This document shows positions 7,003 through 16,879 of a DNA stretch of 64,000 nucleotides, one piece after another. The translations under genes and the position numbers were made by a program. The DNA is taken from NCBI GenBank assembly GCA_964641665.1, contig CAZXKO010000064.1, positions 48,289 to 112,288 on the forward strand, read 5' to 3'. The first letter of the stretch is position 1; each line of letters opens with the position of its first letter. Below the pieces are notes generated by a model, which saw only the letters and a program-made list of their open reading frames with translations, was not told where the DNA came from and ran no database searches. Origin of the DNA: Gp1-AA133 sp964641665. GTDB taxonomy: Bacteria; Acidobacteriota; Terriglobia; Terriglobales; Acidobacteriaceae.

Positions 7003-10000
7003 CTAGAAGGTAATCTTTCCGCCAATCTGCCAGTTTCTCGGCAGCTGCTGACTTATCGCTCTTCCGAATGAGCCATTCGCGAGGTTCGGATCAAGGAAGA
7101 AGTTCTGATGGTTGAAAAGATTGTAGATCTCGAACCTCAGTTGGAAGTTAAGCCTTTCTGTGATGTGGGTATCCTTAAACGCCGTGAGATCGGTCTCCGC
7201 GAAAGTTGGCTGACGGAACTGCTGCGTTTTCTCGTTGCCGTTGGTACCGGCGATGGGGACCGTGAACTGGCCTGCCGAGAACACGCTGGTCAGATATGCG
7301 CTCTTCGACATGGCTTCGTGGTAGGTGGCGACATCCGGAAAGTCCAGGTTGTCGCCGTCGGCATTGTAGTCTCCCGTCCCGGAGAGGTGAGCATCCGCAC
7401 CTACAACGTAGTTTCCCCCGTTGTAAGCCTTTGTCGTCAAAACTGTGAATGGATAGCCGGTCTGATAGATGCTGGTGCCACTCAGACCCCAGCCTCCCGT
7501 CAAAAGACCAACTGCGCCATGCCCACCATTCAATCCCGGTATCTCGTAGCTGAACGTCAAGGAGAAGCGATTCGGAACATCCCAGGGAGATGGCCCGTAG
7601 AATTGATGGGGATTGATTGTGGTGGGATACGAACCGTTGCCGAGGCTGGCGCCGCCCTGTCCCGCGTCATCTTTGGAAGCTGAGCGGGTGTACGAAGCAT
7701 CGAAGAATGCTCGCCGCGCGCGCCCTCTAAAATCAAAAGTAAGACCCTCGTAGTTGCCAACTCGATCATTATCGGCGTAGTTGATGGTACCGAAACTGGA
7801 ATTGAGCCGGGTGGGATTCGCGTTCACCAACAGATCGCCAGGCTTCGCGTTGATATCGGCGCCATAACTGACGGTCCCAGCCTGATTGCCATTGGCAACG
7901 AGGTTGCTAGAGTGCGAACCGCTGTAAAGCACGCTGGCTACAAAGTTGTTTGCAATCTTACGCTCCAAAGTGCCAGCCCAGATAAAGGCCCTTGGGGTCT
8001 TTATGTTCGGATTAATTCCACCGATGCCGGGCGAGGCACCTGGAATCCCACCTTTTGCGTCGAGGCAAGGAGCTACTGGACAGTGCGGCGTGCCCGCCAG
8101 CGGCGGATAACTGAATCCAAAAGGAGGCTTGCTGCCGCTTCCTTGAGTGAATACCGGCGAATTGACGCCGGTCCCGCCAAAAAAGGTGGGCATGATCAAT
8201 CCCGGTGGGTTGCCGCGGAATTCTTCCTGAATGTTGGCCTGGGACAGCCAGTTGGCGTAGCTGCCCGCACCTCCTCGGATGACCCAGTCCCCTTTGCCTG
8301 TAACGTCCCACGCAAAACCCGCACGCGGGTCGTAGGCCTTTGGCGATGAGCTAAGAGCATTCTTGGTCGCTTTGGCAAAGCCATTGGCTACCCTGTCTTG
8401 AATTGTTGCTCCCGAGCCAAGGTAGAAGTTACCGAATACGGTCGAGGCGCTCCTGGAGTACGGGTTGCCCTGGTCGTCAAAGCGGAAGCCGAGTGTCACC
8501 GTCAAGTTCCGTCTCGCCTTCCAGGTGTCCTCGGCGAAGATGCCCCAGGTCTTGGAGGCAGCGTTCCAGTCCCAAAGCTGTTGCTGCCCGGTGATTGGGT
8601 TGTACATCACGCCGCCTTCCGTGTGCGGACTGTCCTGGGCAAGGTTGAGCAAGTTATCGAATTGAAACTTCGGGGTCGACCAAGGTCCCTGGAACGGTTC
8701 CACGTCGTCTCCGAACCAGCCGTCGTAACCAAACTTCAAGACGTGGGCGCCACGCACGTGCGTAAGGACGTCACGCCAGTGATAGTTGTGCTGGATGAAG
8801 TCTCCTTGAGCAAAACCCTGTCCGTAAAAGCCGCCGAAACCATCGAGGTTAGAGATCCCGGATACGCCGGTCGAAGGAACCGTGAAATCGCCGGTCTGAT
8901 GTTGCTTACCCTCAATACGATTCTGCGCAAAGATGAACTCGTTCAGGGTGGTAGGACTGAATGTGTGGGTATAGTTCACCTGGAACGCGCGTTGCCAGTT
9001 GTTGTTGGTTGACGAGAACTGGGGAATGACCGCTGCCCCGCCGAAACCTAAGGTCGTGCGGAAGAAGCTGCCGTAGATGCGGTCGTTCTTGAAGTATTTG
9101 TCAACGCGAATGAAATACTGGTCGCCATTGCGGAAGTTCGTGGAGTTGAACACCCCGTTGTCGATGACCGGCAAATTACAGGGAATCGATCCGGTAGCAG
9201 ACCCCGGCACTGGAATCGTGGTCTGACCCGCGGGGCACCCGGTACCTCCCAGAAGCTCCACTCCCGCAGTAGTTGTGGGAGTGGCGCTGCTCAGTCCAGT
9301 GGGTGCGTATGTATTCAGGATTTTAGTGCCAAACGTATTGGGATAGTTTTGTTTCGCCCAAGCCCCGAATTGCGGATCAGGAGCATTTATGACCGCCCCT
9401 GCGGTGGAGGTCGAGGAACGGAGAGGTTCAACAGCAAAGAAAAAGAAGAACTGATGATGGGGAATGATCGGGCCGCCGATGGCCGCCGACATATTGTTGC
9501 TGTGGAAGGGCGAGTACTTCTGCGCGGAGCCCGGGAGAGAGAATTTAGCCAGCATCGCCTGGCGCGTAAAGTAGTCGCTAGCCAGTCCGTGGAACTGATC
9601 CGACCCGGACTTCGTCGTGCTCGTCATCTGGATGGAGCTCGCACCTCCGTAGTCCGACGAGAACGTGTTCACCTGCACAGTTGATTCCTGCATAGCGTCG
9701 GGGTTGGGAGTCAGGTTGAGGACTCCTTGGCGGATACTGCTGCTGACGTCGAGTCCGTCGATGATGTACTTGTTTCCCACTGTACCTTGCCCATTCGCAC
9801 TCACGTCGACAGCCGTCTCGGTGGAATAGTTGTCGACTCCGGATCCGGGAGTACCGCCGCCGCCCGGAGTACCTCCACCCATCGTGCCAAGCCCGGAAAC
9901 GCCTGGGGCGAGGGTAACCAGTGAAATGAAGCTGCGGCCAGCGAGGGGAAGGTCCGAGAGCGTCTGGGTTTCGAGGGTCAACTGATTGCGGGTTTCCGCG

Positions 10001-10389
10001 GTGTTGACGAGGGGCGCTTCGGCACTGACATTAACGGCCTCGGTGACGGAACCCACTTTGAGGGTCACAGGCACGGCAAGATTCTGGCCGGTCAGCAGCT
10101 CGATGCTGACCTCGGACTTGGCAAACCCTGACGCTTCAACGTTGACCTTGTAGGCGCCCGGAGCGAGACTCACGAAGCGATAGTTGCCCGAGCCGTCCGT
10201 GGTGGTCGCAGACTGAGCTTGCGTCGCGTCATTGACCAGTGTCACCTTGGCGTTTGGAACGCCCGCGCCACTGGGATCGGTCACAACTCCCTGGATGTTG
10301 CTGGTGAACTGCGCGAAGCTTGCGAGGCTGCAAAACAGCAGCAAGGACAGGATGACAAAGGACACAGCGAACTTCTGGTGCGTAAACAT
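7003..10389 (-). CDS. Oar-like TonB-dependent outer-membrane receptor
   Basis: Very large outer-membrane receptor of 1,128 residues, presumably importing an oligosaccharide or similar ligand with TonB energy. Chosen start is the ATG of MFTHQKFAVSF at 10389, which has GGGGGA six bases upstream and begins a signal peptide cut after ASFAQ; a longer frame opens at 10455 but would cover the operators. Order: carboxypeptidase-regulatory-like domain (about 30-115, GVVTDPSGAGVPNAKVTLV), plug domain (DLPLAGRSFISL, VDGLDVSS-type segment), then a barrel ending QIGGKITF. Such receptors are multiplied in Acidobacteriota. It is the last gene of a minus-strand locus. A LacI-like palindrome and a GTATACAGTAT box precede it and a terminator follows. 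Confidence 0.92.
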   Translation of the reverse strand: MFTHQKFAVSFVILSLLLFCSLASFAQFTSNIQGVVTDPSGAGVPNAKVTLVNDATQAQSATTTDGSGNYRFVSLAPGAYKVNVEASGFAKSEVSIELLTGQNLAVPVTLKVGSVTEAVNVSAEAPLVNTAETRNQLTLETQTLSDLPLAGRSFISLVTLAPGVSGLGTMGGGTPGGGGTPGSGVDNYSTETAVDVSANGQGTVGNKYIIDGLDVSSSIRQGVLNLTPNPDAMQESTVQVNTFSSDYGGASSIQMTSTTKSGSDQFHGLASDYFTRQAMLAKFSLPGSAQKYSPFHSNNMSAAIGGPIIPHHQFFFFFAVEPLRSSTSTAGAVINAPDPQFGAWAKQNYPNTFGTKILNTYAPTGLSSATPTTTAGVELLGGTGCPAGQTTIPVPGSATGSIPCNLPVIDNGVFNSTNFRNGDQYFIRVDKYFKNDRIYGSFFRTTLGFGGAAVIPQFSSTNNNWQRAFQVNYTHTFSPTTLNEFIFAQNRIEGKQHQTGDFTVPSTGVSGISNLDGFGGFYGQGFAQGDFIQHNYHWRDVLTHVRGAHVLKFGYDGWFGDDVEPFQGPWSTPKFQFDNLLNLAQDSPHTEGGVMYNPITGQQQLWDWNAASKTWGIFAEDTWKARRNLTVTLGFRFDDQGNPYSRSASTVFGNFYLGSGATIQDRVANGFAKATKNALSSSPKAYDPRAGFAWDVTGKGDWVIRGGAGSYANWLSQANIQEEFRGNPPGLIMPTFFGGTGVNSPVFTQGSGSKPPFGFSYPPLAGTPHCPVAPCLDAKGGIPGASPGIGGINPNIKTPRAFIWAGTLERKIANNFVASVLYSGSHSSNLVANGNQAGTVSYGADINAKPGDLLVNANPTRLNSSFGTINYADNDRVGNYEGLTFDFRGRARRAFFDASYTRSASKDDAGQGGASLGNGSYPTTINPHQFYGPSPWDVPNRFSLTFSYEIPGLNGGHGAVGLLTGGWGLSGTSIYQTGYPFTVLTTKAYNGGNYVVGADAHLSGTGDYNADGDNLDFPDVATYHEAMSKSAYLTSVFSAGQFTVPIAGTNGNEKTQQFRQPTFAETDLTAFKDTHITERLNFQLRFEIYNLFNHQNFFLDPNLANGSFGRAISQQLPRNWQIGGKITF

Positions 10390-10406
10390 ACATTCCCCCA
10401 CATCGA

Positions 10407-10419
10407 GCAAACGTTTACC
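10407..10419 (-). promoter_or_regulatory. LacI-type operator-like palindrome
   Basis: GGTAAACGTTTGC read on the minus strand, with the perfect core AAACGTTT, lies 18-30 bases upstream of the receptor ATG. The core matches the general LacI/GalR operator pattern. No lacI-family gene is in the window. Confidence 0.5.
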
Positions 10420-10428
10420 GTAAGTGGG

Positions 10429-10439
10429 ATACTGTATAC
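10429..10439 (-). promoter_or_regulatory. GntR-type operator-like box (copy 1)
   Basis: GTATACAGTAT on the minus strand, an imperfect palindrome of the kind bound by FadR/UxuR-type GntR regulators. The identical 11 bases occur at 16880-16890 upstream of the other large gene of the locus. Confidence 0.5.
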
Positions 10440-10580
10440 TTCCCTTCTCTCGCAAGAGTCAAGAACTTTCTGATGGGCCGAAAATCAGATTTTTGAATTT
10501 GGATTGGTTCGCGCGGGCGCCCCAATCACCGGTGTCAATGGACGGGTAGGTTCAGACTCGGTCGTTGGAACCGCAGAGGC

Positions 10581-12350
10581 TCATCGCGCTTTGGGCCAAC
10601 CCTTACTGGTAACGGGACCGATTCCCTCGCGCAGAGTGAGCAGTTGGTTGGGCGCGATCCCTTTGAATTTTTCATGCAGCCCGTTCGGCCAGAACACTTC
10701 TACGTCGGCCCTGGTCGACGCGCCCAGGCCAAAGTGCAGGCGGGGATCGTTGCAGGAATAAAAGCTGCTTTGGCTGGTCAGGGCCTGAGCCTGAACCTTT
10801 CCGCCGTAACGAACCAAAACCCGCGCCCCGATTGCACTGCGATTGGATTTCACGCCCTCCAGCTTCACCTTGAGCCAGTTTTGCTTCCCTTTTAGATCAT
10901 TTCGCAGCAAAGACGGAGGTTCGTTGAGGTTGACAATCAGGATGTCTATGTCCCCGTCGTTGTCGAAGTCACCGAAGGCGCAACCCCGGCTGCAATGTGG
11001 TTCCGCCACGCCGGGCCCGGCCTCGGCGACCAGTTCCTCGAAGGTACGGTTGCCCAAGTTTCGAAACACAGCCCGGGGAGTCATGTTGGCATATTGCGGC
11101 AGCTTCCGCTCCACTTCTGGGTAAACGTTACCTGTGACCATAAACAGGTCCGGGTAGCCATCGTTGTCCAGGTCGACGATGCCGGCGCCCCAGCACACAT
11201 AACGCGTCTCCACGGCAACATGTGCGGTGCGGGTCACGTCGTCGAAGCTGCCTTTGCCGTCGTTGTGGTAGAGGGCGTTTGCATCTTCGGCAAAGTGGGT
11301 CTTGAAGAGATCCAGGTGGCCGTCGAGATCGTAATCACCCACGCCCACTCCCATGCCGGCCTGTTCCGCGCCGTCATCGCTCAGGGCCACGCCGCGCACC
11401 ACGCCCTCCTCGCGGAAAGTGCCGTCACGGTTGTTCATGAAGATGAGGCTGGGAGTTGAGTCGCAGGCTACGTAGATGTCAGGCCAGCCGTCTTCGTCGA
11501 AGTCCGCGGCGACCACAGTCATGCCATAGCTCTCCGTGGCTGCCGCGATCCCGGCCTGCTGGCTCACGTCGGTAAAAGTTCCGTCGCCGTTGTTGCGGTA
11601 AAGGGAGTGGCGGCCGGTGGGGAGTCCGCGGGGGCCGCATTCGACGGGAATCCCCTTCCAGTTGCAATTTACGTTTGCCCCCGGGACCGGGGCATGTTCG
11701 AAAGAAAAACGGACGTAGTTCGAGACAAACAGATCGAGATGCCCGTCGCGGTTGTAATCGACGAAGCTGCACCCGGCTCCCCATCGAGGCTGATCGTTCC
11801 ACAGGCCGGCCGCCTTGGTCACATCGGTGAACGTGCCATCGCCGTTGTTGCGATAGAGGCGATTCTGGCCGAAGTAGGTGCAGAAGATGTCGTCGAAGCC
11901 ATCATTGTTGTAATCCCCAACGCAGACACCGGATGCCCATCCTACCGACTTCAATCCGGCCTTCTCGGTCACGTCGGTAAACGTGCCATCGCGGTTGTTC
12001 TTGTACAAGCGAGCGGTAGCGTCGGGCGGGTCGCCCTCCAGGCGAGTGCCGGTGAGCAGGAAGATATCCATCCAGCCGTCGTTGTCGTAGTCGAGAAACG
12101 CACAACCGCACCCGGTGGATTCCAGGATGTACTTCTTGGTGTCGACGCCACCGTAGATAACCGGTTGATTCAGCCCGGCCGAAGACGCCACGTCGACAAA
12201 GTGGGCGTTGAATGGACGGCCCGATGGAGCGGGCCTTGCCATGGGCTTCACGGAGTGTTGCGAGACGCCTTGTGCCAACAGTCGAGTGGCGGACGCGGAG
12301 AGCACCGAACCAAGAGAGAGACGAACAAAATTACGGCGCGTAAGAGTCAT
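10581..12350 (-). CDS. CRTAC1-type FG-GAP/ASPIC-UnbV repeat protein
   Basis: Exported protein of 589 residues with seven or so FG-GAP/VCBS calcium-binding blades and a C-terminal ASPIC/UnbV domain. The ATG at 12350 (MTLTRRNFVRLSL) is preferred over the longer frame because it begins with a twin-arginine signal. Blades show the DYDNDGWMDIF and DYNNDGFDDIF pattern and RNNGDGTFTDV linkers; the end carries the ASPIC signature around DVEVFWPNGLHEKF. Function is unknown; such proteins are often surface or periplasmic and are frequent beside TPR proteins and TonB receptors in Acidobacteriota. It follows the TPR gene on the same strand, about 100 bases apart. Confidence 0.9.
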   Translation of the reverse strand: MTLTRRNFVRLSLGSVLSASATRLLAQGVSQHSVKPMARPAPSGRPFNAHFVDVASSAGLNQPVIYGGVDTKKYILESTGCGCAFLDYDNDGWMDIFLLTGTRLEGDPPDATARLYKNNRDGTFTDVTEKAGLKSVGWASGVCVGDYNNDGFDDIFCTYFGQNRLYRNNGDGTFTDVTKAAGLWNDQPRWGAGCSFVDYNRDGHLDLFVSNYVRFSFEHAPVPGANVNCNWKGIPVECGPRGLPTGRHSLYRNNGDGTFTDVSQQAGIAAATESYGMTVVAADFDEDGWPDIYVACDSTPSLIFMNNRDGTFREEGVVRGVALSDDGAEQAGMGVGVGDYDLDGHLDLFKTHFAEDANALYHNDGKGSFDDVTRTAHVAVETRYVCWGAGIVDLDNDGYPDLFMVTGNVYPEVERKLPQYANMTPRAVFRNLGNRTFEELVAEAGPGVAEPHCSRGCAFGDFDNDGDIDILIVNLNEPPSLLRNDLKGKQNWLKVKLEGVKSNRSAIGARVLVRYGGKVQAQALTSQSSFYSCNDPRLHFGLGASTRADVEVFWPNGLHEKFKGIAPNQLLTLREGIGPVTSKGWPKAR

Positions 12351-12452
12351 GAGCCTATTGGGTCGTTCGACAGACGAGGACCAACCGATTTTTTCAATTA
12401 TCGTCACGCCACACATCTGAGTAAAGGATGGGAGAAAAGGCGGTCATTTGGT

Positions 12453-13949
12453 TCAGGGATGTGCCGGCTCGGCGGAGGGATTGTCTTCGACCAGCCTATA
12501 CCGGTAGTGCTCACGCTCTTCTTTTGTGCTCGCCGCTCGAAGCTCTGCGAGCCGTTTAAGTAAGTCTGGTATCTCCGCCTTTTGTCCGGCTTTGCGAAGA
12601 GCCTGGATCAGGTGATAGACCGCCGTTTGGTCCTTCGGGTCGGCGGTGAGAGCTTTCCGACATTGTTCCGCTGCGGCCTGGTTGTCTCCCGACAACAAGT
12701 AAAGCTTGGCCAGGGTGTCGTGCGCCGGGGCCATGGCGGGACGCAAGGCCACCGCTTTCTTGGCGGAACGCAAGGCTCGTTGAAAATCGGGAGTGCCGGG
12801 ATCCACACCCTTCTCAGAAAGGATGTCGGCCTGGAGATAGAGGAGGATCGGGTCGTTCGGATTACGCGCGAGCTTGCTGTCCACGGTGGCGAGCGCGCGA
12901 TCCAAATCGTGTTCCTGTACAGCCGCTAGTCCTTGCGCAGCCGAACTCAAGGACTGGCTGGGATCGAGTTGGTACGCCTTTTCGAAGTCGTCCTGCGCCT
13001 TGTCGTACTGGGCTAACTGGACGTACAGTACACCGCGCGCGAGATAGAGCTGCGAGGCTTGCGGCATCAGGGTGAGGCCATCGTTGAGGATGTCGATGCC
13101 GACTTGAAAGGACTGATGCGTAAAAGAGATGGTGGCAAAATCGAGGTAAAGACTGACGTTCTTCGGGTCCGCCACGATGGCCTCACGGAGAGTTCGTACC
13201 GCCTGTGGCGTGTCCCCGCTGTCTTCGTAGGCCGCGGACGCCAGCTCCAGAGTTTCGGCGGCGGGACTCGCGCCTTGCAACAGTGGATCGAGCGTGGCGA
13301 GCGCATCTTTCGGCTTCTTGGCCATGAGCTGGATGGAAGCCAACAGGTGACGTTCCCGGGGGTCGTCAGGGCGAAGCGCAATAGCACGCTCAAACACTTT
13401 CGTGCCCTGATCGAACTGTTTTCGCTTCACCAGGCAAGTGGCGTACGCATGCAGCGCGTCGATCTGGGAGTCGAGCAAGGCTCCCGCCTTATCGAAGTGG
13501 GGGATGGCGGCCTCGCAGTTTCCCCGTTGATACTCGAGCACGGCCAGCATGGCATGACTGGTTTGATCGTTAGGGCGTAACTGCAGCAGATGATGCAGGA
13601 GCGGGATCGCATCCTTGCTGGAAGCGGCATATTCAATCTGGGCCGCACCTTCGAGAGCGGGTAACAGGTCCGGGGAAATACTCAAGGCGCGGTGGAAAGC
13701 TGTGAGGGCTTCCTTGTTGTGCCCTTGTCCGGAAAATGCGATTCCCTGCAAGGTCCACAGCTGAGCGTTTTTTGGGAACTGTTGAAGGGCGGGTTGGAGC
13801 AAGTGGAGAGCTTGGTCAAACTGGTGATTGCGTAGGGCGGAGGTGATCGGTTCGATCGTATCGCGCGCGGTCTGGGCGGGTGATGAAGAAACGAGCGCGA
13901 AGAGCAGGATGAAAGCAGTCGCGCTGAATACTCGGTCCATCGATTTCAT
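12453..13949 (-). CDS. exported tetratricopeptide-repeat protein
   Basis: Protein of 498 residues: signal peptide (about 1-25, ending SSPAQ) followed by about eleven TPR units of 34 residues, with usual consensus pieces such as ALTAFHRALSISPDLLPAL and AQDDFEKAYQLDPS. Probably a periplasmic scaffold for protein contacts. It sits between the 939-residue secreted protein and the ASPIC/UnbV protein, all on the minus strand with gaps of 74 and 102 bases, which suggests one transcript. The partner is unknown, but pairing of TPR and ASPIC/UnbV genes is common in this phylum. Confidence 0.88.
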   Translation of the reverse strand: MKSMDRVFSATAFILLFALVSSSPAQTARDTIEPITSALRNHQFDQALHLLQPALQQFPKNAQLWTLQGIAFSGQGHNKEALTAFHRALSISPDLLPALEGAAQIEYAASSKDAIPLLHHLLQLRPNDQTSHAMLAVLEYQRGNCEAAIPHFDKAGALLDSQIDALHAYATCLVKRKQFDQGTKVFERAIALRPDDPRERHLLASIQLMAKKPKDALATLDPLLQGASPAAETLELASAAYEDSGDTPQAVRTLREAIVADPKNVSLYLDFATISFTHQSFQVGIDILNDGLTLMPQASQLYLARGVLYVQLAQYDKAQDDFEKAYQLDPSQSLSSAAQGLAAVQEHDLDRALATVDSKLARNPNDPILLYLQADILSEKGVDPGTPDFQRALRSAKKAVALRPAMAPAHDTLAKLYLLSGDNQAAAEQCRKALTADPKDQTAVYHLIQALRKAGQKAEIPDLLKRLAELRAASTKEEREHYRYRLVEDNPSAEPAHP

Positions 13950-14023
13950 CTGTCCACATTCGACACCGCCGCGCCGACCTCCGAGCCCTACAACCCAAGA
14001 TCGCTCTTATCTCGTATTTGATT

Positions 14024-16843
14024 CTACCTGTCGCGAGGGTTTTCATCGCCAGGGGTGAGCTCGATCCAGCGGCTGTGGGACTGGAGCGGCACGACCCACG
14101 CGCCGCGCTGGGAGTCGAATTTTTCGATGGGATGGTAGACTCCCACGTCTTGTACCTTGGCTGGTTGCTCAATCCGCAACATGGCCGTGGGCGTAAACGG
14201 AGTTGCCGGACTGAGTTCCAAACGTACAGCACCCGTCTTCGAATCCATCTCGAAACTCTCGAAGCTGCCCGCGTTGAGCGTGACCCACAGGCCCAAGGGC
14301 GCCACGTACACTCGCTGACGGCTCGAATCGAGTGGTCGCACTCGAACCGTGGGCCCTTCGGTCGTCACGTTCCCGCCGAATACCAGCCAACCGAACTCGG
14401 GATGGTGGACTACGTACGTGGCGGTATTCCACGCATGACCGAAGAAGTTGGGACCATTGTCTCCGGAAAGCGGGTCCCAGCGGAGCATGTCGGGAAAACC
14501 GTGGAACGCGGGCGACAAGAAGCCATCGGGATCGATGTCCGTCAATACACCCATGGTGCCTGCGTAGCCTACGCGCAAGAGGTAGAAGTCATCAGGATGT
14601 TCGCGATATTCGATGAGCAGCGGGATGGCGTTCAGACCTGATCCGTAGTGGTGTAGCTGCCGCTCCAGGCGCCGGTACTTGGCGGCAAAGATAAAGTCCC
14701 AGTAACGGCGAGCGCTGCCGTTGTATCCCCAGTGCGGGATGGCTGGGTCATAGCCCAGGATCGCGTTCAGGGTGACGGCCGCTTTGTCGTCGTAACCGAA
14801 GTATTTTGTCCAGGCATAGACTTCTTCTTGTCCGGTGGAATCCCAGGGCATCTCGCTGCCGAAGGGATACGCCTGGGCTTTCCAACGATCGGCCCGCTGG
14901 CACATTTTAGCTTCCAGAGTGGCGGCCTCGTTGTCCATCCCTTCCAGTTTCAGATCCGCCAGGATTTGCAGGAAAATGTCGCCTTCCATCTGGCCAAACT
15001 CGGCGAGGCCGGACGCAAAGTTAGTCATGGCGATCGAAGTCTGGTAGGCCCGGGTGAGATACCAGGCCCAGGGATGGCTCGTTACCAGTCCGTGATTGTT
15101 GCGCGCGAGGCGATAGAGCACCCAGTAGGCAGCGGCCACGTGAGGATAGTCGTAGGAACGGTCGGTAGCTTCTGAAGCCTGTTTGCTCCAACTCGTCCAG
15201 GATTTCCAGTCGAAATCACTGCGATAGTAGTTGGGCGGCATCTGGTCGGGCTGGTAGTGGAAGAGGCTCTTGCGCACACCGTACTGATGAGCGCCTTCGT
15301 TGAACTGCAGGCCGCCGTCGACAACGTGATCCATGAACTGTTGAATCTTGTCGAGTTCCTCCTTGTTCGGCTGGCCGAGTTCTTTCATAACCGCGGCAAG
15401 CCAGGATCCGGCACCGCCCTCGTCGCTGAGTCCTGCGATCCACACGCGGCTGTCCTGCAGGATAATCTGGTTCAATTCGCGATCATAGGACATCACCGAG
15501 GGAGCGCGGTGAAAGGGATCGTTTGCCTCCGTGAACCATTGCCTGGTGGTAAGGAAACGTCCCATATCCGCCACTGCCTCCGCCGCGGGCTTGGTCGTGA
15601 AATAGCTGATCGCTTGCACGGTGCCGTCGGCATAGGTCACCGATAGACGAGCGCGCCCCCAGGTCTTCCCTTTCAACGAATACGCCTGCCAACCGCCAGT
15701 AGTACTCGCCTGGCTGTGGACCTCAATCGCACCTTTCGGTTCGACCACGATCGATTTCACGCTCGCGGAATATTTGAGGAACAGCCGGGCATCGACGTCC
15801 GTCGGCAGCACGTAGCCGGGAACACCGATCGCGACGGGTCGGCCGTTGGCGGCAAGCGTCTTTTCAATATCCCGGATCGAGCCTGAAAGAAGAAATTGAA
15901 GTCCGTAAGTTCTTGACTCTCCCGGAGCCAGTTTCAAAGCGGTTGGCGGGTTCCACGGCTGCGCTTTTTTCCACTCATTCTCCGCATAAGCCTGGCTATG
16001 CACCATCCACTCGTAAAAGCCTTCAAAGGTGATACCGCGGGGGGTTGGATCGGTGAAAACAGGCGCCGCGCCCCAGCGATCACGCCGGTCGAGAATCGGG
16101 TTGTAGGCTTCGAATGGGGTCCGGCCATCGGGCACAACGAGCAATGCGGGACCGCTGCCACTAAGCCGGGTGACCTGGAGATATCCCGCGTCCTCGCCAA
16201 TGTAGGGATCGTAGAACGAACACTTGGCATGTGCCTCTTCGAGGGAGCGCTCGTTGAGCACGTTATTGAAGATCATTGGAATGCCCAGCGCGCCCATTTC
16301 GACGCTCGCCGCAGTTTTGTTCTTCAGGGTGAAGCGCAGGACAAGCTTGTTCGACTCAAGCGCCCAGGTACGGGTGATCTGCAAAGGAATATCTGCGGGC
16401 AAAGTTGGCGCGAGATCCGCGGCCGCTAGGATCCCGCTGGCCGGTGGAAGTGGAACCAGCGGCTGGCGCTTAGCCGCGGTCGAATAGTTTTTCCATTCGC
16501 CAGAATTTCCCGTGCGCAAGCGCAGCGTGATATCGCCGAGATGGAAGTAGCCATCCTGCGAACGAGCAATCAGAATGTCGCCGGGCGTGAAATCAAAGTC
16601 CGTGGTCCCCTTCGGCTTGAGTGCCGCAACTGTCTGCGATGAACGCACTAGGGTAAGAGTGAATTCCGGCGTGTCGAAATCCACGGTCCCCTGCTTCAGC
16701 ACGGGGCCGGGAGTCGGCGGCTTCTTGTGTTCCTTCTTGTTATTCGAATCTTGCGCGACGACAACCGCGTGTAAGAAGACGATCGACGCTAGCAGCAACA
16801 AGAGCGTGAGCAAACTCGAGCGACGCTTTGAAGGGGCGATCAC
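14024..16843 (-). CDS. large secreted protein, candidate glycoside hydrolase (DUF5695/GH154-like)
   Basis: Protein of 939 residues. I place the start at GTG 16843: it has GAGG nine bases upstream, gives a signal peptide directly (basic KRRSS, then LLTLLLLLASIVFLHAVVVAQ-like stretch) and leaves the operator at 16880 outside the gene; the frame itself opens at 16969. The first half (to about 420) is beta-rich with a galactose-mutarotase look; the second half is helical with aromatic-rich turns (YPHVAAAYWVLYRLARN, WAWYLTRAYQ, EVYAWTKYFGYD) like an alpha/alpha toroid. From memory this resembles DUF5695 proteins placed in GH154; I cannot verify that. Substrate unknown. First gene of the locus with the TPR, ASPIC and TonB genes. 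Confidence 0.7.
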   Translation of the reverse strand: MIAPSKRRSSLLTLLLLLASIVFLHAVVVAQDSNNKKEHKKPPTPGPVLKQGTVDFDTPEFTLTLVRSSQTVAALKPKGTTDFDFTPGDILIARSQDGYFHLGDITLRLRTGNSGEWKNYSTAAKRQPLVPLPPASGILAAADLAPTLPADIPLQITRTWALESNKLVLRFTLKNKTAASVEMGALGIPMIFNNVLNERSLEEAHAKCSFYDPYIGEDAGYLQVTRLSGSGPALLVVPDGRTPFEAYNPILDRRDRWGAAPVFTDPTPRGITFEGFYEWMVHSQAYAENEWKKAQPWNPPTALKLAPGESRTYGLQFLLSGSIRDIEKTLAANGRPVAIGVPGYVLPTDVDARLFLKYSASVKSIVVEPKGAIEVHSQASTTGGWQAYSLKGKTWGRARLSVTYADGTVQAISYFTTKPAAEAVADMGRFLTTRQWFTEANDPFHRAPSVMSYDRELNQIILQDSRVWIAGLSDEGGAGSWLAAVMKELGQPNKEELDKIQQFMDHVVDGGLQFNEGAHQYGVRKSLFHYQPDQMPPNYYRSDFDWKSWTSWSKQASEATDRSYDYPHVAAAYWVLYRLARNNHGLVTSHPWAWYLTRAYQTSIAMTNFASGLAEFGQMEGDIFLQILADLKLEGMDNEAATLEAKMCQRADRWKAQAYPFGSEMPWDSTGQEEVYAWTKYFGYDDKAAVTLNAILGYDPAIPHWGYNGSARRYWDFIFAAKYRRLERQLHHYGSGLNAIPLLIEYREHPDDFYLLRVGYAGTMGVLTDIDPDGFLSPAFHGFPDMLRWDPLSGDNGPNFFGHAWNTATYVVHHPEFGWLVFGGNVTTEGPTVRVRPLDSSRQRVYVAPLGLWVTLNAGSFESFEMDSKTGAVRLELSPATPFTPTAMLRIEQPAKVQDVGVYHPIEKFDSQRGAWVVPLQSHSRWIELTPGDENPRDR

Positions 16844-16879
16844 CTGTGAACCTCGACATGAGAGGATAGGGTAGGTCGC

